Below the pieces are notes generated by a model, which made no database searches, was not told the DNA's origin, and was given only the letters and a program-made list of their open reading frames with translations. A stretch of 5,191 nt of DNA, taken from assembly GCA_031281815.1 (NCBI GenBank), contig JAITEY010000169.1, positions 1 to 5,191 of the forward strand, read 5' to 3'. The stretch is from Desulfovibrio sp. (lineage in GTDB: Bacteria > Desulfobacterota > Desulfovibrionia > Desulfovibrionales > Desulfovibrionaceae). Both the position numbers and the translations under genes were made by a program. Positions within the stretch are counted from its first letter, which is position 1; each line of letters begins with the position of its first letter. Of the stretch, positions 1 to 5,191 are shown one piece after another.

Positions 1-736
1 GCGGATCCATGCGTTCCGTGCCGTAGCTTACGATTTTCAGGTCGGGCAGTGAAGCCCTGTCCAGCAGACCGTGCAGGAGCAGCAGCCGCAACAGGCTCGG
101 CGTGGCCGGGAGCAGTTCCGACCTGAAGTCGCGGGCGGCGGCGAGCACGTCCTGCGGCGACGCCGAGCGGGGAACCGCCGCCCGGCCGTGGTTGAAGAGC
201 ATATGCAGCAACGTGTTGAGGCCGCCTATGTGGTCGAAGAGCAGGAGGGTCAGGGAACGCAGGGCCTTGCGCGGGGTGCGGTAGCGGGCCAGAAAGGGTT
301 CGGCCGCGTGCAGCACGGCCTTGGCTCTGCCGGTCGTGCCGGAGGAAAACAGGATAAGTCCGCCCTCGCCCTGAGCGCGCAGCCCCTCAATCAGGGGGTG
401 TTTATCACGCGCCTGCGTTTGAAGACGCTCCACCCGTCCGTCGCGGACGACGCAATCCACGTCCGCTGTGCGGAAAAATTCCGCATGTGAGGCGCGGGTC
501 AGGGGAGTCAGGGGCACGATGATTGCCTTTCTGTCCAGAAGCTGCAGAAAGGCGCTCACAGTGGGCGGGTCGAAGCCGCCGATAAGGGCGACGACGTCCC
601 CTGCCTCGACGCCGGGCAACCCGGATTTTCCCGCATCGACGATTTCGGCCGGAGAGAGGGAAAAGCCGTATCCAATCAGAAACGGCTGTCGCGGGTCCGG
701 GCAGGCGCGCAGCAGGGACTGCAACAGCAATGCCAC
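1..736 (-). CDS. AMP-forming acyl ligase of the ANL superfamily (3' end cut by window)
   Basis: Reading the minus strand from a GTG at 736 gives 245 open codons running off the left edge; the first residues are VALLLQSLLRACPD. Around residues 130-145 is the ATP-binding P-loop, LILFSSGTTGRAKAVLH, matching the family A3 motif (S-G-T-T-G-x-x-K-x). It is followed by the segment LLLFDHIGGLNTLLHML and, close to the edge, SYGTERMDP, which occupies the YGTEPM-like position just before the A5 motif. Enzymes of this superfamily adenylate a carboxylic acid with ATP and pass the acyl group to CoA, a carrier protein or an amine. The A5 motif and the C-terminal lid domain with the catalytic lysine lie outside the window, so substrate and acceptor cannot be read. 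The start is 1 nt downstream of the stop of the upstream gene, with AGGGA 8 nt before it, which implies translational coupling. A TTG at 730 is an alternative start. I infer that it supplies an activated acyl group to the neighbouring acyltransferase-fusion pathway. Family assignment is firm; role is a guess. Confidence 0.9.
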   Translation of the reverse strand, partial: MALLLQSLLRACPDPRQPFLIGYGFSLSPAEIVDAGKSGLPGVEAGDVVALIGGFDPPTVSAFLQLLDRKAIIVPLTPLTRASHAEFFRTADVDCVVRDGRVERLQTQARDKHPLIEGLRAQGEGGLILFSSGTTGRAKAVLHAAEPFLARYRTPRKALRSLTLLLFDHIGGLNTLLHMLFNHGRAAVPRSASPQDVLAAARDFRSELLPATPSLLRLLLLHGLLDRASLPDLKIVSYGTERMDP

Positions 737-737
737 G

Positions 738-2756
738 CTACAAATCCCTGGCGGCGATGACCAGCGCATCGTCCGGTTTGTCGTGACCGGGCAGGTACAT
801 GGGACGCAACACTTCGACCGGCGCGGTCCCCCGGCCCTTGCCGGGCCGCTCCGGGACGAGCCCCAACGCATCCCGGCCCGGCAGCGCCTGCGCGCGCAGG
901 GAGATGCGGTGCCGGGGGACGAAACCGAGCGTGGAGGCCAGCCGCATGGTCTTCGTATCGCTTGCGCGTATGCGCGTGAACACGCGGGTCAGATGCAGCG
1001 CGTTCCTGCACCAGATGAAGAACGCGCCGCAAGCCGCCGCAGCCAGACCTTTGGGGGCGGCGGCGGACATAAAGGGGCCTTCGACATCGCATTCGGCCTT
1101 GGTGAAATCGAACCCGGAGAGGGCTACATAGCCCCACGGCGGAAGGTCCGCCGACACCGCCGGCACACCGCTTTCTCCGCGCTCTTCATGCGGCCGTTCC
1201 GGTGAAGGCTCGGTTGCGCCGTCGCCGCTCTTCACGCGCTCTCCTTCTGCCTGTTCCGGTAAAGGCCCGGCTGCGCCGTCGCCGCGTGCTCCGCGCTCTT
1301 CTTTCGGCCGTTCCGGTGAAGGCTCGGCTGCGTCAGCTTCGTCTTCTTCGCGGATTAAAAAGAGCAAAAAGGCCGTTGCGGCGGGACTTTTGTAAAACTT
1401 CAGCAAGCCGGCGGTTTCTTCAGCCGCGTTCACGGGGCTGTGCAGGAGCATCGGCGCGCCGGCCGCGCGCAGTTCGCCGAGGGCGGTCGCGAAGCGCGGG
1501 TCGTCCGCCTGCGCCGGGGTCATGATGCGCAGGGCGTAGTTGCGTTTGTTGTGGGTAAAGGGCAGGGCGCAGCCTTCCAGTTTGATGCGGTCGAAAAATG
1601 CCGGCAGCACGGCCCGGTATTTGAGCCGGCCGGTGAGCGCGGGCCGCGCCGTCCGCAAGCCCGGATCCCGCAGGAGCATCGTGACGCAGGACGCGACATG
1701 CTCCACTTCGTCTTCCGCCAAGTCCTGACCGCCGGGCAGCAGGAGCAGGCGGTCGGCGGCCTCGTAGGCCGCGGGGTTGTCCGCCTTTTTGAACAGGGGC
1801 ATGGACGAGAGCGGGGTCAGTGCCGGGCGCGAGGCGACCCGGCCGGAGTGCAGCCTGCGCGCCAGGTCTCCTGCCCCGCCCTGCTCAAGGATGATGAAGG
1901 GCATGAGGTAGCTGTTGCGCGTCCCGGGAATTTCCGGGTTCAGCCGCAGACCCGGCACAGCGCCCAGCCGCTCTCTGTAGTGCATGAAAATGCGCGCCTT
2001 ACGTTCCAAAAGTTCCTTGAGGCGTTCAAGTTGGGCAAGCCCCAGGGCCGCCGTGAGGTTGGACACAGCGAAATCATGGCCGGCGATATCGTACACAAGG
2101 GGGTCCGATGCGCTGCGGCCTTCACCGCCCAGGCGCGCAGCCCTGCCTATAAGGTCTTTGGAAGAACTGAGCAGCATGCCGCCTTCGCCGGTGTGTATCA
2201 GGCTCACGTCTTTGAAGTTGAAGACGGAGACGTCCCCGAAGGAACCGACCGCCCTGCCCTGCCGCAGGCCGCCGAATCCGGAGGAGGCGTCTTCGAGCAG
2301 AAAGAGCCCGTGTTTGCGGGCAAGGTCTTCGAGGGCGGGCATATCGGCGGGCAGGCCGTACATGTGCGCGGCGACCACGCAACGCGAGCGCGGGCCTATG
2401 CGCGCGGCGACGGATTGCGGGTCGAGGGTGAACGTCGCCGGGTCCAGGTCGCAGAACACGGGCACCGCGCCGCAGTGCAGAACGGCCGCCGCCGGGGCGA
2501 AATCCGCCCCCTCCGGGAGCAGCACCTCGTCGCCCGGACCTATGCCCATGGCGCGCAGCGCCAGAAAAAACGCGGCGCGTCCGCCGGACACGGCGTAGGC
2601 GTATTCGCGCCCCACGCATCGGGCCATATTGCGCTGAAAGGCGCGGACGGCCGCGGCGGCGTTTGTTCCCCGGCCGGAAGACAGGGCTTCCACAACGCAC
2701 TCTATATCGCGTTGTGTGGCGGAAAAACTGTTCAAGGCAATGCTGTGAGGAATCAT
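738..2756 (-). CDS. DegT/DnrJ/EryC1/StrS-fold domain fused to a GNAT acyltransferase domain
   Basis: This is a 672-residue protein (MIPHSIALNS...VIAARDL). Residues about 1-365 form a DegT-family domain. Visible landmarks are VSGGRAAFFLALRAMGIGPG (the PLP-phosphate loop region, usually SGTxA), AAHMYGLPADM, LLEDASSGFGG with the PLP-ring aspartate D156, and TGEGGM (from residue 189). AALGLAQLERL follows at about 236-246. The family usually transfers an amino group to keto sugars. Here the lysine position (four residues before T189) is serine S185; a lysine, K182, sits three residues earlier. Residues about 400-625 look like a GNAT domain: strand TAFLLFLI (461-468), strand WGYVALSGFDF (541-551), loop APKGLA (567-572) and the closing LGF (610-612). 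Three 19-residue repeats (477-533) split it. The tail of about 55 residues is unassigned. The ATG at 2756 was chosen because GAAGGA lies 5 nt upstream; a GTG at 2792 would add 12 residues but has no ribosome binding site. WecE/WecD and PseC/PseH are separate-protein precedents for this pair. The fold calls are good; the DegT activity is uncertain. Confidence 0.88.
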   Translation of the reverse strand: MIPHSIALNSFSATQRDIECVVEALSSGRGTNAAAAVRAFQRNMARCVGREYAYAVSGGRAAFFLALRAMGIGPGDEVLLPEGADFAPAAAVLHCGAVPVFCDLDPATFTLDPQSVAARIGPRSRCVVAAHMYGLPADMPALEDLARKHGLFLLEDASSGFGGLRQGRAVGSFGDVSVFNFKDVSLIHTGEGGMLLSSSKDLIGRAARLGGEGRSASDPLVYDIAGHDFAVSNLTAALGLAQLERLKELLERKARIFMHYRERLGAVPGLRLNPEIPGTRNSYLMPFIILEQGGAGDLARRLHSGRVASRPALTPLSSMPLFKKADNPAAYEAADRLLLLPGGQDLAEDEVEHVASCVTMLLRDPGLRTARPALTGRLKYRAVLPAFFDRIKLEGCALPFTHNKRNYALRIMTPAQADDPRFATALGELRAAGAPMLLHSPVNAAEETAGLLKFYKSPAATAFLLFLIREEDEADAAEPSPERPKEERGARGDGAAGPLPEQAEGERVKSGDGATEPSPERPHEERGESGVPAVSADLPPWGYVALSGFDFTKAECDVEGPFMSAAAPKGLAAAACGAFFIWCRNALHLTRVFTRIRASDTKTMRLASTLGFVPRHRISLRAQALPGRDALGLVPERPGKGRGTAPVEVLRPMYLPGHDKPDDALVIAARDL
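745..749 (-). promoter_or_regulatory. Ribosome binding site inside the end of the fusion gene, for the acyl ligase
   Basis: On the minus strand AGGGA lies 8 nt upstream of the GTG at 736 and within the last codons of the upstream gene. It supports GTG as the start in place of the downstream TTG and fits a stop/restart (coupled) arrangement. Confidence 0.6.
1158..1328 (-). repeat. Three in-frame 57-bp tandem repeats inside the GNAT domain
   Basis: The segment encodes three 19-residue units: AEPSPERPKEERGARGDGA, AGPLPEQAEGERVKSGDGA and TEPSPERPHEERGESGVPA. On the plus strand the shared word TTCCGGT recurs at 1197, 1254 and 1311, exactly 57 bp apart. The units are rich in Pro, Glu, Arg and Gly, so they are probably disordered. 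They lie between two predicted core strands of the GNAT fold (residues 477-533). The length is a multiple of three, so copy-number change would keep the frame. Units 1 and 3 resemble each other most; unit 2 has diverged. Confidence 0.9.
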
Positions 2757-2761
2757 CGGCG

Positions 2762-2767
2762 TCCTTC
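2762..2767 (-). promoter_or_regulatory. Ribosome binding site of the fusion gene
   Basis: GAAGGA lies 5 nt upstream of the ATG at 2756 on the minus strand. It decides the start in favour of this ATG over the in-frame GTG at 2792, which has only TACAGT-like sequence before it. Confidence 0.75.
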
Positions 2768-2835
2768 GGCGGGCGGATAGAGGGGGAAACACTGTACAAT
2801 CAGGGCGCTGCCCTGAACCCCCGGCCTGAGCAGGC

Positions 2836-2920
2836 GCAAGGCCGAATATTGAAACATTGCGGTGTTTATTTTTACGCCTCCGGGGCCGGGGGCAGCCTTA
2901 TCCGGGCAAGGCCGAACATT
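2836..2920. repeat. Direct repeat pair GCAAGGCCGAAyATT
   Basis: GCAAGGCCGAATATT at 2836-2850 and GCAAGGCCGAACATT at 2906-2920 match at 14 of 15 positions and are 70 bp apart. Together with the near-palindrome AATGTTTCAATATT on the minus strand beside the first copy, they could be regulator-binding sites. This is position-based inference only. Confidence 0.45.
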
Positions 2921-2941
2921 CGGGAAGTACGTTACCGGGCG

Positions 2942-2993
2942 AAAACCGGCGCGGGCCGGGGCGCGGGATACTCCCGGCCGCCGGCCCGCGCCG
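2942..2993 (-). terminator. Rho-independent terminator after the adhesin gene
   Basis: A perfect 13-bp inverted repeat (2947-2959 with 2981-2993, core GGCGCGGGCCGG/CCGGCCCGCGCC) begins 4 nt after the TAA of the adhesin gene. Read on the minus strand, the stem is followed by one G and then TTTT. The loop contains a second small hairpin, CGGGA-GTA-TCCCG (2964-2976), so the structure is a two-tier stem. The other strand has no T-run after the stem, so termination is expected only for the minus-strand transcript. Confidence 0.8.
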
Positions 2994-2997
2994 CGCT

Positions 2998-5191
2998 TTA
3001 TGCGGTTCCGCTGGTGATCAGCGCCACGAACAACTGTTGTTCGTCACCGCTGCTGTTGGTATACACCTGATAGTCAACGCCGTTCAGTGTTGCGGTATCA
3101 TTGTTTGTCGACCAGCCTGCGCCCTGTATTGCGGTGGTGACATCTTCGCCCCTGGATTCGTCGACACGCAGGAATATCTTCGGCTCGTTCGCTCCGAGAG
3201 AATCAAGAGAACCGAGCAGAGTATCCAGGCCGGTCAGGGCGGCATTCGGGTCCTCGCTGTCGGTCACGTCCAGCACCAGATTCTCCAGCCCCCTCAGTTT
3301 ATCGACGTCGCCTATGTTGTCCGTCAAGGCGCTCACGGAGTCGGAGCCGTCAAACTTCACGAAGAGCGTGTCGTCGTCGTGACCGAAATCAAAGGAATTT
3401 ACTGCATCCAGATTTTCGGTATCCGTCAGGTAGAAGGCGCTGTTATCACCTTCCAGCGTGACGGGGACGCCTTGCACGGCAAACAGTTCGGCAAGCCAGG
3501 GAACAGCATCGAGATCCGCGCCCTCAACTTTTACCTGCTCAAAACTCATGCTGTTTATGTCGGCGGTTTCAAACCACGGCTTGTACCACTCCGTGAAGGT
3601 CTCGGCATCGGGGGCGTGGAGGATGAGCAGGTCTTGACCTTCGCCGCCGCTCAAGCTGAAGGCTGCATCTTCGCCCACATCAATTTTGCCGTTCAGGCTG
3701 ACCGTATCGTCGCCGTAGCCGGCATCAATGCTGATCCCGCTCTCGGCCTCGCCGGCGCTTGTCGCGACAATATCGCCGGTCAGATCAAGGGTGTCGTTGC
3801 CGTAGCCGGACGTTATGGTGACATGCCCGCCGTTCAGGGCTTCCAAAGCTATCCCCTTGAGGTCGTTTTCCGTTACGGCGCAGGCGATGATGACGCTCAT
3901 GCCGGTATTGTTGAGCGAGGATACTTCGACCCTACTGCCTGCGCCGTCGGCGCTGATGCCTGCTGCATGCTGCGTTCCAGCGGCGGTGATGTTCAGAGAG
4001 GCGGTTTGGACGAGAATCCTCGCTTCGCCGGTCCGCGTTTCCAGGCGTATATCTTCCTCATGCGTTGTCTCACCGTTTTCCTCAACATCGCTTGTATATC
4101 CTGCCGTGTATTGCCTATCAATGCTTTGCGCGGCGATGCCGTAGGCTTCGTCGCCGGCAACAGTGATGTCCAGTTCTCCGGCAGTGACGTCCACTGTGGA
4201 GTCGCCGCCGTCGCCTTTCGCATTGACGCCTGCGGCACGACCTTCGGAGTTCGCGTCTATATTCAGGCTGTCGGCCTGTACCGAGACGTATGCACCGGCG
4301 CCTAAGAATTCGCTGTACGTTCCTTCATGCCGGCTGCTGTTTCCTTCGGAATCAGATGAAGATTCTCTGTGCGTTTCCGTGTATTCCTTGCCCACAGCTT
4401 CCGCCGTGATACCCGAGACTTCCTCAACTCCGGATGCGCTAATCGTCAGCGTTTCCGCCTCGACGTTTGTTTCTGCATAACCGCCGCTTGAACGGGATGC
4501 GATGCCTGCGGCGCGGCCTTCGGAGTTTGCTTCTATGTTCAAGCTGTCGGCACTCACGACAGTCGATGCATAAGCTTCATGTGGATAGGAGTAGGCGTAC
4601 TCACTTCTGGACCATGTCTCAGTCCCGTCCTCATTATGGGAAAATTCATAGTAGCTTGAAGCTTGAGTCAGAACGGTGCTGTTACTTTCCGCAATGATCC
4701 CGGAGGCCTCCTCAGCCCCGGATACGCCAATCGTCAGCGTTTCCGCCGTGACATCTGTGTATGCATCACCGCCGTTTGAGCGGGATGCGATGCCGGCGGC
4801 GCGCCCTGCCTCAGAAACTACGTCAATGTCCAGACTGTCGACACTTACAACAGTCGATGTGGATGAGTAAGTTTTTTTGTAGTGATACTCATCTTCACTA
4901 AGGTGCCATGCTTCATTGCCTTCCTCATCACTGGAAAATTCATAGTAGCTTGAGCCCATGTCCGTGGACAAAACTATGTTGCTGCTTTCCGCAGTGATAC
5001 CCGAAGCATCTTCGGCGCCGGATGCAGTAATCGTCAGCGTTTCCGCCGTGACGTCTGTTTCTGCATAACCGCCGTTTGAACGGGATGCGATGCCGGCGGC
5101 GCGGTCTGCCTCGGAAGCCGTGTCAATCTCCAGATTGTCAGCCCTCACGACAACTGATGCATACGATTCGGGTTTATACTCTTCGCTGCTG
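2998..5191 (-). CDS. C-terminal part of a large repetitive RTX-like secreted adhesin (N-terminus outside window)
   Basis: The frame is open from the right edge (first residues SSEEYKPESYAS) to TAA at 2998, giving 730 residues. GTG at 5148 is only an internal codon, not a start. Residues about 17-455 are repeats with the pattern VVxADSLNIxxxSEGRAAGI and then TLTIxASGAEEASGITAES, joined by acidic, Tyr/Ser-rich linkers; this suggests a beta-helix or beta-solenoid stalk. RTX-like motifs follow (GYGNDTLDL, GYGDDTVSL, GGEGQDLLIL, and later GHDDDTLFV). The last 200 residues form a non-repetitive domain ending LFVALITSGTA. There is one visible cysteine, the protein is strongly acidic, and no C-terminal beta-barrel ending in an aromatic residue is seen. 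An autotransporter is thus unlikely and type I secretion with a C-terminal signal is favoured. The repeat DNA is visibly lower in GC than the neighbouring operon. No secretion genes are in the window, so the export route and any adhesive role are inference. Confidence 0.85.
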   Translation of the reverse strand, partial: SSEEYKPESYASVVVRADNLEIDTASEADRAAGIASRSNGGYAETDVTAETLTITASGAEDASGITAESSNIVLSTDMGSSYYEFSSDEEGNEAWHLSEDEYHYKKTYSSTSTVVSVDSLDIDVVSEAGRAAGIASRSNGGDAYTDVTAETLTIGVSGAEEASGIIAESNSTVLTQASSYYEFSHNEDGTETWSRSEYAYSYPHEAYASTVVSADSLNIEANSEGRAAGIASRSSGGYAETNVEAETLTISASGVEEVSGITAEAVGKEYTETHRESSSDSEGNSSRHEGTYSEFLGAGAYVSVQADSLNIDANSEGRAAGVNAKGDGGDSTVDVTAGELDITVAGDEAYGIAAQSIDRQYTAGYTSDVEENGETTHEEDIRLETRTGEARILVQTASLNITAAGTQHAAGISADGAGSRVEVSSLNNTGMSVIIACAVTENDLKGIALEALNGGHVTITSGYGNDTLDLTGDIVATSAGEAESGISIDAGYGDDTVSLNGKIDVGEDAAFSLSGGEGQDLLILHAPDAETFTEWYKPWFETADINSMSFEQVKVEGADLDAVPWLAELFAVQGVPVTLEGDNSAFYLTDTENLDAVNSFDFGHDDDTLFVKFDGSDSVSALTDNIGDVDKLRGLENLVLDVTDSEDPNAALTGLDTLLGSLDSLGANEPKIFLRVDESRGEDVTTAIQGAGWSTNNDTATLNGVDYQVYTNSSGDEQQLFVALITSGTA
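3619..3807 (-). other. RTX-like calcium-binding motif cluster
   Basis: Three motifs resemble the GGxGxDxLx nonapeptide of haemolysin-type calcium-binding proteins: GYGNDTLDL (3807-3781), GYGDDTVSL (3720-3694) and GGEGQDLLIL (3648-3619). They are 24-29 residues apart and not in consecutive nine-residue copies, so they do not form a standard RTX roll. A fourth, GHDDDTLFV, lies further on in the C-terminal domain. Calcium binding is inferred from the family only. Confidence 0.6.
3829..4005 (-). repeat. Degenerate fifth repeat of the adhesin
   Basis: The segment begins TASLNITAAGTQHAAGISA, clearly matching the first half repeat. It then decays to VEVSSLNNTGMSVIIACAV and ENDLKGIALEALNGG, which still shows the GI-A pattern of the second half. 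It lacks the long linker and leads into the RTX-like motifs, as expected for a capping unit. Confidence 0.65.
4006..5142 (-). repeat. Tandem 270-300 bp repeats of the adhesin (four clear units)
   Basis: Units counted from the [AV]D[NS]L[EDN]I motif are 5142-4843 (100 residues), 4842-4552 (97), 4551-4276 (92) and 4275-4006 (90). The window edge cuts the linker of at least one more unit upstream. Each unit has about 55 conserved residues formed by two related half repeats, SLNI..EGRAAGIAS and TLTI..EEASGITAES. A variable linker follows. Units get shorter and more divergent toward the C-terminus. Confidence 0.9.

Larger units (their letters stand above)
2757..2941 (-). other. Intergenic leader upstream of the fusion operon
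   Basis: This 185-nt gap should contain the promoter of the two-gene operon, because a terminator closes the gene before it. I found no convincing -35/-10 pair on the minus strand; the most AT-rich stretch is about 2845-2875 (plus strand GTTTATTTTTACG and GAATATTGAAACATT). A perfect small hairpin CAGGGC-GCT-GCCCTG occupies 2801-2815 and would lie in the 5' leader of the mRNA. No gene is supported here. Confidence 0.5.

Noticed and set aside
676..1137. A 153-codon minus-strand frame overlapping both operon genes
   Set aside because: It lies in another frame over the GNAT domain and the ligase start, is Arg/Pro-rich, and has no motif.
1158..1328. CRISPR-like array
   Set aside because: The repeats are contiguous without spacers, imperfect, and encode an in-frame peptide repeat.
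1440..2780. A long plus-strand open frame (446 codons) opposite the fusion gene
   Set aside because: Its translation is Gly/Arg/Ala/His-rich with no family motifs, while the minus strand has clear DegT motifs and a good ribosome binding site. It is an antisense by-product of high GC.
2757..2792. GTG at 2792 as start of the fusion protein
   Set aside because: It would add 12 residues (FPPLSARRRTP...) unlike the family N-terminus and has no ribosome binding site; the ATG at 2756 has GAAGGA 5 nt upstream.
2849..2877. A plus-strand promoter starting with TTGAAA at 2849
   Set aside because: No acceptable -10 box lies 16-18 nt downstream, and no plus-strand gene follows.
2857..4305. A long plus-strand open frame (482 codons) opposite the adhesin
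   Set aside because: It crosses the terminator and the repeat gene and shows no recognisable domain. The minus-strand frame has repeats conserved at protein level.

Overview
The window looks like chromosomal DNA from a GC-rich Gram-negative bacterium. All three genes lie on the minus strand, so in transcription order they run from right to left. I infer a proteobacterium, perhaps of the Desulfovibrionaceae type, because a very large repetitive secreted protein sits beside a sugar or amine tailoring operon. No sequence here proves the taxonomy.

Right part (2998-5191): the C-terminal 730 residues of a large, acidic, repeat-built secreted protein whose N-terminus lies beyond the window. It has at least four clear repeats of 90-100 residues, each made of two beta-helix-like half repeats and a variable hairpin-like linker. 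Next come a degenerate fifth repeat, scattered RTX-like glycine/aspartate motifs, and a C-terminal domain of about 200 residues with no beta-barrel. I read it as a type I-secreted RTX-like adhesin. It ends in TAA, followed 4 nt later by a strong GC-rich hairpin with a T-run, so its transcription probably stops there.

Middle (2757-2941): an intergenic leader with a small hairpin and a 14/15 direct repeat. I saw no convincing promoter.

Left part (1-2756): two translationally coupled genes. The first encodes a 672-residue fusion of a DegT/DnrJ/EryC1/StrS (sugar aminotransferase fold) domain and a GNAT N-acyltransferase domain. The second, starting 1 nt after the first gene's stop, encodes an ANL-superfamily AMP-forming acyl ligase and is cut by the left window edge. 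Together they suggest a pathway that modifies an (amino)sugar or amine and acylates it. The WecE/WecD and PseC/PseH pairs of nucleotide-sugar biosynthesis are the nearest precedents for the two fused activities.

The main oddities are in the fusion protein. Counting back from the invariant GEGG motif, the PLP lysine position of the DegT domain holds serine, and the G-Y-N-x-R segment is also altered. In addition, three tandem 19-residue repeats (57 bp each) interrupt the GNAT domain between two core beta-strands. The protein may therefore not be an ordinary aminotransferase.
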